In this document: positions 8,506 to 18,588 of the stretch, in pieces
How the letters are laid out: every line of letters begins with the position of its first letter
Position numbering within the stretch: the stretch's first letter is position 1
Source: CAWGYT01 sp963826795
GTDB lineage: Bacteria > Planctomycetota > Planctomycetia > Pirellulales > Pirellulaceae
DNA length: 64,000 bases
Assembly: GCA_963826795.1 (NCBI GenBank)
Contig: CAWGYT010000009.1
Coordinates: 496,001-560,000 of the forward strand
Reading direction: 5' to 3'
Program-made: the position numbers and the translations under genes
The notes under the pieces: generated by a model
The model's input: only the letters and a program-made list of their open reading frames with translations
Told to the model about the DNA's origin: nothing
Databases searched by the model: none

Positions 8506-10209
8506 ATGCGTGACGATTCACAAATCGATTCGACGAAGGATCTTCAACTTCAGCAGGTGATCGCCGAGCGTTTGGAGGTCGTTGCGGCGGGCGGCCAGGT
8601 GGACGTCGCTCAGATCTTGGCGGATCACCCCGAGGTGGCCCAATCGTTCCTCGCATTCTGGAGAACTCACGTTCAAATGCAAGAAGCGGCGGCCCGCGTG
8701 AAGGCAAATCCGCTCCGCGATACTCCGTCGCCACCCGACGAACCGACGATCGCCCCCGCTGACGGTGGAAGCGACCGCGACAACGCATCCGCCGACGATT
8801 CGGACTCAACGCGTTCGATCACAGCGCGGCTCGGCGACTTTGGCGACTACCAGTTGTTGGAAGAGATCGCGCACGGCGGAATGGGGATCGTGTACCGTGC
8901 GCGGCAACTCAGCTTGAACCGAATCGTGGCGCTGAAAATGATCCTGACGGGACAGTTGGCCAGCGAGTCCGACGTCCGACGTTTTCGAGCGGAGGCCGAG
9001 GCGGCGGCTCACTTGGATCATCCCCGGATCGTACCGGTCTACGAGGTCGGTGAGCGCGACGGGCAGCATTATTTTTCGATGGGGTATATCGACGGAGGCA
9101 ATCTCTCCGAACGTCTTCGCCAAGGTCCCTTCCCGCCCAGGCAGGCGGCCGAAACCGTGCAAAAGGTGGCCGAAGCGGTGGCCTATGCACATCAGCAAGG
9201 CGTCATCCATCGCGATCTCAAGCCGGGCAATGTTCTCCTCGATCGCATGGGCGAGCCGCGCGTCACGGACTTTGGACTGGCGAAGCGGGTGGAGTCCGAT
9301 TCCGGGCTGACGTCGACCGGACAGATTCTTGGAACGCCCGGCTACATGCCGCCCGAGCAAGCGGCCGGCAAAATCCATGAAGTGGGGGAAGCCGCGGACG
9401 TTTATTCACTCGGCGCGATTCTGTACGCCCTGCTGACCGGTCGGCCGCCCTTTGAGGGCCCTCGTCCGATCGACACCTTGATGCAGGTCTTGGAAAGCGA
9501 ACCGACCTTGCCTTCGAAGCGATGCCCAACGCTGCCGAAGCCCCTCGATTCGATCTGCATGAAGTGCTTGGAGAAACAACCGGCCGCTCGCTATCCCTCG
9601 GCCACGGCCCTGGCAGACGACCTCGGGCGGTTCCTGCGAGAAGAGCCGATCGAGGCACGGCCGGCCGACGTTTGGCAACGCATCCGCCGCTGGAGTCGCC
9701 GCGAGTCACCTTTGGTGGCCCACCTGGTCGGCCTGATGACGATCTTCTTGACCGTTCAATTGACCTACCTGCGGATCGGCACGGATCTGCCATATCACTT
9801 GAAACATAGCGGCCTCTTGGTCGTCTGGATGCTGATTTCTTTTCTGCTGCAGCGGATCATGAACCAACCGGAACTCGCGGAGATGGCGGCCTCGGCCTGG
9901 GCACTGGCGGACGTCGTGCTGTTTACAACGCTGCTCACGCTGGCCTCGCCGCCGCTCGGGACGCTGCTGATTGGATACCCGCTGCTGATCGCCGCCGCCG
10001 GGCTTTTCGTCCGAGTCCGCCTGGTGGTTGTAACCACGTTCGCGTGCGGCCTGGCGTTTCTGGTTCTTGCGTTGATGCGGCCCGAGTTGTCGGAACGGCC
10101 GCACTACGCTGTCATGCACGAAGCCGTGCTCTTCATTTTGGGAGGAATCGTCGCCGTCCAAGTTCGCCGGTTCAGACGATTGAATCAGCACTTTGTCGGC
10201 CAAAGCTGA
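8506..10209 (+). CDS. Hanks-type Ser/Thr protein kinase with multi-pass C-terminal membrane domain
   Basis: The protein has 567 residues. The kinase domain spans about residues 113-395: glycine loop EEIAHGGMGIVYRA, catalytic Lys in VALKMIL (about 144), catalytic loop HRDLKPGNVLLD, DFGLAKR magnesium motif and GTPGYMPPEQA activation segment, all intact. The N-terminal ~110 residues form the acidic region usual in planctomycete kinases. The C-terminal ~170 residues hold about six hydrophobic segments and end in VQVRRFRRLN, so the kinase faces the cytoplasm from the inner membrane. No extracellular sensor domain of size is seen. The start abuts a REP-like motif that may have replaced the native leader. 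It is convergent with the next gene; the two stops are 12 bp apart. Confidence 0.92.
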   Translation: MRDDSQIDSTKDLQLQQVIAERLEVVAAGGQVDVAQILADHPEVAQSFLAFWRTHVQMQEAAARVKANPLRDTPSPPDEPTIAPADGGSDRDNASADDSDSTRSITARLGDFGDYQLLEEIAHGGMGIVYRARQLSLNRIVALKMILTGQLASESDVRRFRAEAEAAAHLDHPRIVPVYEVGERDGQHYFSMGYIDGGNLSERLRQGPFPPRQAAETVQKVAEAVAYAHQQGVIHRDLKPGNVLLDRMGEPRVTDFGLAKRVESDSGLTSTGQILGTPGYMPPEQAAGKIHEVGEAADVYSLGAILYALLTGRPPFEGPRPIDTLMQVLESEPTLPSKRCPTLPKPLDSICMKCLEKQPAARYPSATALADDLGRFLREEPIEARPADVWQRIRRWSRRESPLVAHLVGLMTIFLTVQLTYLRIGTDLPYHLKHSGLLVVWMLISFLLQRIMNQPELAEMAASAWALADVVLFTTLLTLASPPLGTLLIGYPLLIAAAGLFVRVRLVVVTTFACGLAFLVLALMRPELSERPHYAVMHEAVLFILGGIVAVQVRRFRRLNQHFVGQS

Positions 10210-10221
10210 GCGGCCACGCCG

Positions 10222-11184
10222 CTACTTCCAGGTGTTCTCCGCGACCGGCTTTCCATTGGTTGTCAGGATCTGGAAATGGTGGAAGCCGTGTTGCATACCG
10301 GAGTATCGCCAGACCACTTTCTTGTCTCGCGTCACTTCGAACAACTTCACCCGATCCCCGGTACTGTGATAGCTGGAAATCACAGTGTTTCCGTTCGGCA
10401 GACGCTGGGCACCACAGGCGTCGTCGAAGAGCGCTTCACCCAAATCATCATTCGTGACGCTCCAGACGATCTTCCCTTCGCCATCCACTTCGATGACGCG
10501 GTTGCCATTGGTGCAGGCAATCAGCGTGTTTCCGTCTGCCAGCCGAATCGCGGTAAACGGCCAGTCGCGTTTTTCGCGGCCGCGATCGTCGGTCGCAAAC
10601 GTCCGAACGACTCGGCCCGTGATCGGTTCGTACTCCCTGACCGCGAAGTCGAGCAAATGGGGAACAAGATAGTTTCCATTGGGCAGAACTCGCAGCATCC
10701 TGGTCTGCATGTGGTCATTGTCGGTCTGGCACTGGAAGGGAGTCTTGCTCACGACACCTGCCGCGCGATCGATGACGAGGGCGCGAGGTTCGGGCCCCAA
10801 CTCGGCGACAACGTATCGGTCGCCCGCAAGAGCCTGGACTGTGCTCGTCTCTTTCTGCTGCCCCTGGTACTGAAACACGATCTGCTTTGTATCTCGTTCG
10901 ACTTCGACGACACCGCCATGCGGGAACCCATCGGTCGCGTAGAGGGCCAGCAGGACATTGCCGTTGGGCAAGACCCATCCATCACTGGCGGGCATGTCGA
11001 GTTGCCACTCCACCTGCCCATCCTCACCGACGATGACCGCCCCATTGGAGATCCCCACTCCCAGGAAAGAATGCGTGACCGGATCGCTGGGAACGGCTCC
11101 AGCGCACCATGCGGCCATGGGCGGAAGCAACAGAACAAGTGCTGCGTGCAACAGCGGGTTCTTCGAGCGGCAAAACAATCCCAT
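10222..11184 (-). CDS. Exported beta-propeller protein (PQQ/NHL-like repeats)
   Basis: The protein has 320 residues. ATG 11184 has AGGGG upstream. The N-terminal hydrophobic stretch PLLHAALVLLLPPMAAWCAG is a signal peptide. The body contains at least five repeats of a blade pattern such as VLPNGNVLLALY, VLPNGNYLVPH, RLADGNTLIAC and RLPNGNTVISSY, each followed by a WSV/WRY/WQL-type strand (for example GKIVWSVTNDD, KKVVWRYSG). This matches the PQQ-like / arylsulfotransferase-type propellers common in planctomycetes. No catalytic residues are recognised; a binding or scaffolding role in the periplasm is inferred. Confidence 0.8.
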   Translation of the reverse strand: MGLFCRSKNPLLHAALVLLLPPMAAWCAGAVPSDPVTHSFLGVGISNGAVIVGEDGQVEWQLDMPASDGWVLPNGNVLLALYATDGFPHGGVVEVERDTKQIVFQYQGQQKETSTVQALAGDRYVVAELGPEPRALVIDRAAGVVSKTPFQCQTDNDHMQTRMLRVLPNGNYLVPHLLDFAVREYEPITGRVVRTFATDDRGREKRDWPFTAIRLADGNTLIACTNGNRVIEVDGEGKIVWSVTNDDLGEALFDDACGAQRLPNGNTVISSYHSTGDRVKLFEVTRDKKVVWRYSGMQHGFHHFQILTTNGKPVAENTWK

Positions 11185-11580
11185 CGTCTAATCCCCTGTT
11201 TGGAAGCCGTGCGATGACCTGCGCCCTGGCGACCGACCTGGCGACCGACCCGCAACGAATGGCTTCAGCTTGCCCGACCGTCGATCCGCGGTGTCCCATG
11301 GATCGACTGGCCTTGGCGGTCGGTACCGGGTCTCGATTCGTGCCGTAACCGGAACAAGCATCCCGGGAGATTCTGCGGAAAACCTCCAATTAGGAGCGAC
11401 GTGACGGCGAGACGCAAGTCGAATTTCGGAGATTTTCTCGGCCGCACCGAGGCCACCGCATCTTTCCCGGATGTCCGATTCTTGGCCGAAACCGTTTGTA
11501 TCGTCGCTCCGTCACGGCTAAACTCGAGCCACCGCCGACGTTGACTTGCGAGCGGCGCTACCTGAACGGGAGACATTACG
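11185..11580. other. Divergent intergenic region (396 bp)
   Basis: This lies between the divergent propeller and LamG genes and must hold both promoters. No credible ORF, no copy of the dispersed repeats and no strong hairpin was seen. GGGAGA sits just upstream of ATG 11581. Confidence 0.5.
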
Positions 11581-13329
11581 ATGAGGCGTGCTTCATTAAC
11601 AATCATGGCCTGCGTGCTCTTATCGCAATCATCGACGGCCGGACTGGTGGGCTATTGGCCCTTCGACGGAGACGTGTTCGATGTGTCCGGTCTGGAGAAT
11701 CACGGCGAACTCATGGGTGGAACCTTCGTCGACGATGTTCCCCCGGTCTTGACGGGAGGCCAGGCGCTCAGCTTTGAGGATCCCCTGGACCACGTCTTTA
11801 TCGAGGAACACAGCAGTCTGAATTCGAACGTTTTCACGTTGTCGATGTTCATCAACGATCAAGAGCAATTGGATGGAATCGACCGCTTCACAAGTCGTGA
11901 ATCGGACACTTTCGAAACGGGCATCGACAAGGTGTTCGGGACGGATTCGATTTCGTATTACAGCCCGTCAGCGGGCTGGGTCAGAACGGGCACGATTCCC
12001 GAACTCGAAACCTGGCATCATCTGGCGTACGTCGCCGATGGCGAATCGATGACCGTCTTCTTGGACGGCGAATCGGTATTTGGACCCGCCGGATTCGCGG
12101 CAGCGCCCAGCGGCTTCATGCACATTGGCAACCGGTGGAACGATGTGGAAGGTTTTTTCGGCATCATGGATGACGTCGCCTTGTGGGACGTCGCGCTTCC
12201 GGACTCGGCGATTGCCGAGCTGGCCACAGGCGCGAAAACCCCGCTGGAAATCTCACCTCCCGATCCTCCGCCGCCGCCGCCGGAACCGTTCCTTTCCGTG
12301 ATCTCCAGCGTTGACACCTGGAAACTCAGCACGGACTCGATCGACGGCGGCGAGGCTGGCGATTGGGATCCCAGCGGCGATCCGTTGCCCCCGGGCCCCG
12401 AAACGTTCACACTCGAACCCCTGCCGACCGAGGCCGGAGTCATCGGACATATCAACGCCGCCGCGGACATCCTGGATGTGGAAGGGATCATCGCGGACAA
12501 CGACACGCACTATTATCGAACAACGTTTGAACTCGATCGAACGGCGGGCGTCAACGCGGAGCTGCGACTTGCGATTGACAACGGCGCTCAGGTCTTCATC
12601 AATGGCGAACTGATCGCAACGGAGACCTCGTTTCTGGTCGAAAATTGGGGTCTCCCCCTTCCCTCGGTATCGTTCGCCAGCGACGGAACCATCGAGTCCA
12701 CGAAGTTTGAGTCGGCGGCGGCCTCGTACGACGGTTGGCTGATGGGCGAAAACGAAATCGTCCTGGCAGTCCGCAATCCGTTCGTTGAAAACTCACCCGC
12801 AGGCGGCTTCGCGTTTCGGTTGGACTTTTTCGCCAGCGGGGTACTCGGCGATTTCGACAACAATGGGATGGTCGATGCGGCAGACATTGACCTCTTGAAT
12901 CGCGAAATCCTGGGCGGTCAGGATCCGAGTTTTGATCTCAACCAGGACGGAGCCGTGAATGACGACGACCGAGACGAAATGGTGATCGGCGTGTTGGGTA
13001 CCTGGTATGGCGACTCGAATCTCGATGGCGCCTTCGACAGCTCGGATCTCGTCAGCGTATTCTCCGCCGGCAAATATGAAACCAATACGGAAGCAGGTTG
13101 GGCTGAAGGCGACTGGGACGGGAACCTGACGTTCGACAGCGGCGACCTGGTCAAAGCGTTTTCCGATGGCGGCTACGAATTGGGCCCGCGGCGCCGTGAG
13201 CACTGTTCCCGAACCGGGTTGCCTTTTGCTACTGACAATCGGGCTGCTCGCGATCATCCAATCTCGTGTTGGGAAAAGGGGTCAGGTCTAAAAAGAGTGA
13301 GGCCGCTCAATCAACGCGTTGCTGGTTAA
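11581..13329 (+). CDS. Secreted LamG/dockerin-like protein with frameshifted PEP-CTERM tail
   Basis: Signal peptide MRRASLTIMACVLLSQSS; LamG (concanavalin-like) domain about residues 20-215 (LVGYWPFDG ... MHIGNRWNDVEGFFGIMDDVALWD); proline linker PPDPPPPPPEP; a second beta-rich domain about 230-415; then dockerin-like calcium repeats (GDFDNNGMVDAADID, DLNQDGAVNDDD, GDSNLDGAFDSSDLV, GDWDGNLTFDSGDLV). The native end is lost in this frame after GGYELGP. In the +1 frame, from 13196, the DNA reads VSTVPEPGCLLLLTIGLL and stops at 13291, a perfect PEP-CTERM signal. One extra base near 13185-13190 (a CCC/GCG run) accounts for this. Probably an envelope or matrix protein; ligand unknown. Confidence 0.85.
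   Translation: MRRASLTIMACVLLSQSSTAGLVGYWPFDGDVFDVSGLENHGELMGGTFVDDVPPVLTGGQALSFEDPLDHVFIEEHSSLNSNVFTLSMFINDQEQLDGIDRFTSRESDTFETGIDKVFGTDSISYYSPSAGWVRTGTIPELETWHHLAYVADGESMTVFLDGESVFGPAGFAAAPSGFMHIGNRWNDVEGFFGIMDDVALWDVALPDSAIAELATGAKTPLEISPPDPPPPPPEPFLSVISSVDTWKLSTDSIDGGEAGDWDPSGDPLPPGPETFTLEPLPTEAGVIGHINAAADILDVEGIIADNDTHYYRTTFELDRTAGVNAELRLAIDNGAQVFINGELIATETSFLVENWGLPLPSVSFASDGTIESTKFESAAASYDGWLMGENEIVLAVRNPFVENSPAGGFAFRLDFFASGVLGDFDNNGMVDAADIDLLNREILGGQDPSFDLNQDGAVNDDDRDEMVIGVLGTWYGDSNLDGAFDSSDLVSVFSAGKYETNTEAGWAEGDWDGNLTFDSGDLVKAFSDGGYELGPRRREHCSRTGLPFATDNRAARDHPISCWEKGSGLKRVRPLNQRVAG
13273..13288 (+). repeat. REP-like motif at the 3' end of the LamG gene
   Basis: GAAAAGGGGTCAGGTC overlaps the last codons and supplies the stop region of the PEP-CTERM frame. 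Confidence 0.65.
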
Positions 13330-13886
13330 TCTTTCTGGCTCCGATCGCCGGCACGCCGTTGGTGCGTGCTTCGGGTCACGACCAACTGTGACATAATCAC
13401 GTCAGTCCGTGTCGTTCAGATGAATGCCACCACTCGCTGACTCTCGGCCGGCGTCAATGCATTTCCCCTGATGCGTACGCTCTCCAGAAACTCCCCATCT
13501 TGCCTGATCGACAACAACGGGCTGATCGATAAAGCGCACCTCCCTCGCCGGACACGCTGACGTCGATACAACCCGCGCGCTGAGTTTCCTTAAACGGATC
13601 GAGTGAGCCGTCAAAGTCACTCTTGATAACGCATCTTCGCGCCCCATTCTGCTTGAACATCCACGCTTCTCAGGATCACAAATCGGTGCGCCTCGTTTCA
13701 CGACACACGAAAGCGTCAAGAACGTGAGCGCGAGTCGTCACCGGGAATCTTTTAACTTTGCCTTTCGCGACTGAATTTCCGGAACTTCGCGTTCGCATGA
13801 TCCCCAAGCCTCTCTTCGCTATTTAAGATAATCCTATCGACCGCGATATTCGCTTCCACGCAAAGCGATTCCCAGGAGACGCCAAG
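13330..13886. other. Intergenic region (557 bp) with a possible decayed coding remnant on -
   Basis: No intact gene. On the minus strand, between about 13640 and 13410, short blocks in different frames look protein-like: SDFDGSLDPF, VRFIDQPVVVDQ and finally DGEFLESVRIRGNALTP followed by AESQRVVAFI and a stop. The last resembles the end of a LamG domain. This may be a decayed LamG gene; the evidence is weak. The right part must contain the promoter of the protease gene, whose ATG is preceded by AGGAG. Confidence 0.3.
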
Positions 13887-16800
13887 ATGCCCCATTCGGT
13901 GTTTAGACGACATATGCCATTGAATCGTCAGTGTCGATTCAATCTTCGCTTGGAGCGTCTCGAATCAAGATGCTTGTTGACAGCTGAAGCGTCGTACATT
14001 CCGTTCGACCAAGTCAGCCTCGATGTCGATCCTGACTCGTACGACGAACTGAGCATCCTGGTGCGCTTTCGGGAGGAGTATCGAAGCGCGGTTGCTGCGT
14101 ATCCTCAGCTTTCCGAAGTCATCTTGCCCGGCACAACTGTCGGCTCGCAAGTTGGTTTCATTCCGGGACTTCACGAGGTTCATCTCACGCAAGCCGTGGG
14201 CGTGGCAGACGCACTTGCGGCCTTCGATCACAACCCGATGGTGCTGTATGCGGAGCCGAACTACCGCGTTCGAATTACGGAGACGATTCCAAGCGATACG
14301 CGTTTTGATGACATGTGGGCCCTGAACAACACGGGGCAGACGGGTGGCCAGTTGGACGCCGACATCGATGCACCCTCTGCCTGGGACGTGACGCAGGGCA
14401 GCGGTTCAACCGTGCTCGCGGTCATCGACACTGGCGTGGACTACTTGCATCCTGACCTGGCCGCCAATATCTGGGTCAATTCGGATGAGATTCCCGGGGA
14501 CAATATCGACAACGACAACAACGGCTACATCGACGATATCCACGGTTACGACTTCGCGAATCGTGATGGAAACCCGATGGATGATCAAGGGCACGGGACG
14601 CACGTTGCCGGTACGATCGGTGCTTTGGGCGACAACGGATTCGGCGTGGCAGGCATCAATTGGAACGTGCAGATCATGGCCCTGAAGTTTTTGGGCGCCG
14701 ATGGATCCGGGACAACGAGCGACGCGATTGAAGCGATCCACTATGCCGTATTAAATGGGGCCACGATTTCCAACAACAGCTGGGGCGGCGACCCATACTC
14801 TCAGGCACTTTTCGACGCGATCTCGACGGCCCGCGATGCAGGCCACATTTTTGTCACCGCGGCAGGCAATGGCGACATCTTTGGGAATGGGATCGATAAC
14901 GACGCGACTCCGTTCTACCCCGCCAGTTACGATTTGGACAACATCATCGCCGTTGCCGCAACGGATCATAACGATCAACTTGCCACGTTTTCGAATTACG
15001 GCACGTCGAGCGTCGACCTGGCCGCTCCGGGTGTCGACATTTTGAGCACGACTCGCAATTCGAGCTACGGATACAACTCCGGCACGTCGATGGCCACCCC
15101 GCACGTTGCCGGTGTAGTGTCGCTTGTGAAGGATTTGAATCCGCTGTGGAGTTATGCGCAGGTAATTCAACAGGTCCTGGGCAGTGTGGATCCGATTCCG
15201 CAGTTGTACGGCGTGTTATCCACCTCAGGCCGGCTGAATGCGGCCAGTGCCGTCGGCAACCCGGAGCCGCCGCCGCCGCCACTTCCGCCCGGCTCCCTGC
15301 CGATGTTCGAAGGCTTCGCGGATTCATTCGTCGACTACCTCCGGCCGCAGGTTGGCGGCTGGACCGTCGCCAGTGGAAAATACCAAGCGACGCCGATGAC
15401 TCAGAACCACGATCTGTTTGCCATCAGCACGGTTGACCTGGATTCTCCACTCCCTTCGAATGTCGAGCTCCAAGCGACCGTCAACGCCGACGAAGGAGTG
15501 TTTCAATTCCTCGGTTTCGTCTTCAGTGACCACTTAACGAATGGATATCTCGCGTTTGATTACCACGGGCCGGAAGATTTCAAGTTCGCGGGGGCCAACA
15601 TGGCTGACGACCGCTGGGTCATTGGGCATCGTGATGCGGGCGGTTGGCACGTCGACGCGGTGCTGCCGGAGGTCATCAATGCGGACACGGACTACCGACT
15701 GCGTCTGTTGATTGAAAACGACACAGAAGTGACGCTCTTTTCCGAAGGTATCGCGAAGGCAAGCTATCAGTACGCCTCGCCCGTCACGGATGGGGAACTA
15801 GGCGTGGCGATGCGCGACAGCACCACGCGATTCGACAATATCCTGGTTGAGCAGCACTACGCCCCCACTCCCACCGTGCTACCGGTCGTCGAGGATTTCG
15901 ACGACGGGACGGCCGATCACTTTCTCGAAGCGACTGGCGCGTGGTATACGAATGGCGGCCGTTATCGACTGGTTCCCGATAACGGTGACGATGCAGCGAG
16001 CCTCCTCCTGCTCGACGAATCATTGCCTGCGAGCTTCGAAATTCAGGCGACCGTCATGGGAGAGTCGGTGTCGGGTTACTATCACAATGCGCTCGTCTTA
16101 TTCGACTACCAGAACTCGACCGACTTCAAATTCGCCGGGGCCTATGTCGGCGGTGACAAATGGGTGATCGGACGTCGGACCCCAACCGGCTGGATTGAGG
16201 ACGCGGAAATCACCGATACGATCGACTCCTTCGCCGACCACGATGTCCAAGTTGTGATTGAAGGCGATCGTGCCCAACTGCGAGTCGGGGGAGCGACCAA
16301 GGTCAGCTACACATTTGGCGATCCGCTGAGCGACGGCGCCGTCGGGCTCGGGACGCAGAATGCCGTGGCCCAGTTCGACAACGTGATCGTTCAGGCTTAC
16401 CTTCCGCCCCCGCCGCCGCCCGCCACGACAGTGCCTTTTCTCGAGGATTTTGGCGACGGCGTGGCCGACTTTTTCGAGGTCCAATCCGGGGCCTGGACGA
16501 TCGACGCCGGCCGCTATCGCGTTGTGCCAACTCCAGGCAGTGACGCGATCAGTACGATCCGCCTCGAGCAACCCATGCCCGCCGAGATTGAGATTCAGGC
16601 CACCGTGAATGGGGAATCGGTGGCGGGGTACTATCACAATGTGCTGGTGTTGTTCGACTACCAAAGCGAGACTGATTTCAAGTTCGCCGGGGCCTATGTC
16701 GGCGGGAACCGTTGGGTCATCGGACGGCGGACCGAAGCCGGCTGGTTCGAGGACGCAGAGGTTTCCGAAACGATTGACTCCTTCACGAATTACGACTTAC

Positions 16801-18371
16801 AGCTGGTGATTCAAGGCAGCGACGTCGAGCTAAGAGTGGAAGGCACGACCAAGGTCAGCCACACGTTCGGCGATCTATTGACGGATGGGACGATCGGTTT
16901 AGGGACGCAAAACGCCGTTGCCGAGTTCGACAAGGTGGTGGTCCAGGCATACGTTCCACCGCCGCCTCCACCCGCCGCGACGCTGCCCTACGGCGAGGAC
17001 TTCGCCGATGGGACCGCCGATTTCTTTGAAGTTCGGTCCGGGATCTGGACCGTCAGTTCAGGGCGATACCGAGTTGTGCCGACCCAAGGAACGGATGGCC
17101 TCACGACGCTTCGACTCGATCAGCCACTGCCCGCCGACCTTGCGATTCAGGCGACCGTTTATGGAGAGCCCACGACTGGCTACTACCACAACGTGCTGAT
17201 CGTATTCGATTATCAGAGCGCTACCGATTTCAAGTTCGCCGGGGCCTACGTCGGCGGGAACCGTTGGGTGATTGGCCGCCGGACCGCGACCGGTTGGGTC
17301 GAGGACGCGGAGGTTTCCGAGACGATTAACTCCTCCACGAACTATGACGTGCAGTTGCTGATTCAGGGAAATGACATCGAGCTGCGAGTGGGCGGAGTCC
17401 CCAAGGTAAGTCACACATTCGGCGACATCTTAACCGATGGCACGATCGGACTGGGGACGCAGAACGCCGTGGCAAGGTACGACAACGTGGTGGTCGAGGC
17501 CTACGTTCCGCCCCCGCCCCCACCCGCTGCGACATTGCCCTATATCGAGGATTTCGCGGACGGAGTGGCCGACTTTTTCGACGTTCAGTCCGGGACCTGG
17601 ACCGTCAGCGCCGGGCGGTACCGAGTCGTGCCGGTCAAGGGCGCGGATGCCCTCAGTACGATCCGTCTCGACCAGCCCTTGCCCGCCAACCTTGAGATGC
17701 ATGCGACGGTCTATGGGGAGTCGGTCTCGGGTTATTATCACAACGCCCTGGTGCTGTTCGACTATCAGAGTCCCACGGACTTTAAGTTCGCCGGCGCCTA
17801 TGTCGGTGGAAACCGATGGGTGATTGGACGACGGACGCCAACGGGTTGGGTCGAGGATGCTGAAGTTTCCGAGACGATCAACTCGTTTGCCAACTACGAT
17901 CTCCAAGTGGTCATCGAGGGAAGCGACATCGAACTGCGCGTCGGGGGCGTCGCGAAGGTTAGCCACACGTTTGGTGATCTGCTGACCGACGGGACCGTGG
18001 GCGTCGGGACGCAGAACGCGGTTGCCAGGTTCGACAATCTCATGCTGACTGCGACCACGGTCAACGGAACGGCCCTCCAGACGGCCGAACTTGGTCCGGA
18101 CCTCGCCGCTGCCGTTTTCGGGGACCGCCAATCGAGCCCGAAACCGACAAACGATCCCGTATCGAATCAGAGTCCCACCGTGGATCGTCTGCTCCCTTTC
18201 CGGCGGCGTTTCCGGCCGTCGTCACATCCCGAATCGCACACGCGAGAATTTGCCGCCCGCCATGTCTTGGACACCCGACCAGGAAATGTACGAGCAAGAT
18301 TAATCGACGCAGTGTGGCAGGACGACGATGGCTCCCTCGGGTCGAAGCTCTTGAATCGATTCGCCGACTGA
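13887..18371 (+). CDS. Giant subtilisin-like (S8) serine protease with LEPRxLL signal and five tandem C-terminal modules
   Basis: The protein has 1494 residues. The N-terminus carries the planctomycete LEPRxLL-type signal (RLERLESRCLLTAE, residues 21-34). A propeptide-like region follows, then the S8 domain with the full triad: Asp in VIDTGVDYLHPDL (about 181), His in GHGTHVAGTIG (about 236) and Ser in NSGTSMATPHVAG (about 401). From about residue 470 there are five concanavalin-like beta-sandwich modules joined by PPPPPP linkers; the last four share most residues (for example DFKFAGAYVGG and WVIGRRT). The C-terminus has LIDAVWQDDDGSL, similar to the end of the CotH protein at 34974. Predicted: extracellular protease whose modules bind a surface glycan or carry the enzyme away from the cell. 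Confidence 0.93.
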   Translation: MPHSVFRRHMPLNRQCRFNLRLERLESRCLLTAEASYIPFDQVSLDVDPDSYDELSILVRFREEYRSAVAAYPQLSEVILPGTTVGSQVGFIPGLHEVHLTQAVGVADALAAFDHNPMVLYAEPNYRVRITETIPSDTRFDDMWALNNTGQTGGQLDADIDAPSAWDVTQGSGSTVLAVIDTGVDYLHPDLAANIWVNSDEIPGDNIDNDNNGYIDDIHGYDFANRDGNPMDDQGHGTHVAGTIGALGDNGFGVAGINWNVQIMALKFLGADGSGTTSDAIEAIHYAVLNGATISNNSWGGDPYSQALFDAISTARDAGHIFVTAAGNGDIFGNGIDNDATPFYPASYDLDNIIAVAATDHNDQLATFSNYGTSSVDLAAPGVDILSTTRNSSYGYNSGTSMATPHVAGVVSLVKDLNPLWSYAQVIQQVLGSVDPIPQLYGVLSTSGRLNAASAVGNPEPPPPPLPPGSLPMFEGFADSFVDYLRPQVGGWTVASGKYQATPMTQNHDLFAISTVDLDSPLPSNVELQATVNADEGVFQFLGFVFSDHLTNGYLAFDYHGPEDFKFAGANMADDRWVIGHRDAGGWHVDAVLPEVINADTDYRLRLLIENDTEVTLFSEGIAKASYQYASPVTDGELGVAMRDSTTRFDNILVEQHYAPTPTVLPVVEDFDDGTADHFLEATGAWYTNGGRYRLVPDNGDDAASLLLLDESLPASFEIQATVMGESVSGYYHNALVLFDYQNSTDFKFAGAYVGGDKWVIGRRTPTGWIEDAEITDTIDSFADHDVQVVIEGDRAQLRVGGATKVSYTFGDPLSDGAVGLGTQNAVAQFDNVIVQAYLPPPPPPATTVPFLEDFGDGVADFFEVQSGAWTIDAGRYRVVPTPGSDAISTIRLEQPMPAEIEIQATVNGESVAGYYHNVLVLFDYQSETDFKFAGAYVGGNRWVIGRRTEAGWFEDAEVSETIDSFTNYDLQLVIQGSDVELRVEGTTKVSHTFGDLLTDGTIGLGTQNAVAEFDKVVVQAYVPPPPPPAATLPYGEDFADGTADFFEVRSGIWTVSSGRYRVVPTQGTDGLTTLRLDQPLPADLAIQATVYGEPTTGYYHNVLIVFDYQSATDFKFAGAYVGGNRWVIGRRTATGWVEDAEVSETINSSTNYDVQLLIQGNDIELRVGGVPKVSHTFGDILTDGTIGLGTQNAVARYDNVVVEAYVPPPPPPAATLPYIEDFADGVADFFDVQSGTWTVSAGRYRVVPVKGADALSTIRLDQPLPANLEMHATVYGESVSGYYHNALVLFDYQSPTDFKFAGAYVGGNRWVIGRRTPTGWVEDAEVSETINSFANYDLQVVIEGSDIELRVGGVAKVSHTFGDLLTDGTVGVGTQNAVARFDNLMLTATTVNGTALQTAELGPDLAAAVFGDRQSSPKPTNDPVSNQSPTVDRLLPFRRRFRPSSHPESHTREFAARHVLDTRPGNVRARLIDAVWQDDDGSLGSKLLNRFAD
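15297..18050 (+). repeat. Five tandem ~184-codon modules inside the protease gene
   Basis: Module starts lie near 15297, 15878, 16429, 16981 and 17533. The last three starts are spaced exactly 552 bp. Modules 2-5 are close copies at DNA level (GGGGCCTATGTCGGCGG recurs); module 1 is more divergent. Boundaries fall in proline-codon linkers. Confidence 0.85.
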
Positions 18372-18588
18372 GCCGAAGCTTCGAGGTCGTTCCTGAATTC
18401 CTGCATGTGGATGCTCAGGGCGCGGATTCGCGCGCAGAGTGCGAAAGTTCGCCGCCACGAGGGAAATGCTATGATTCCCACGCCGACGTCCGTGCCTCCC
18501 GGTGCCGCAATTCACCTTGGCTACGGACTTTGCATGCGAAGGGAGGACGGGACGAGCAACCACCCAACACCAGAGCTAAACATCCACG

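Noticed and set aside
13402..13719. 105-residue minus ORF
   Set aside because: Only fragments in different frames look protein-like; recorded as a possible remnant, not as a gene.
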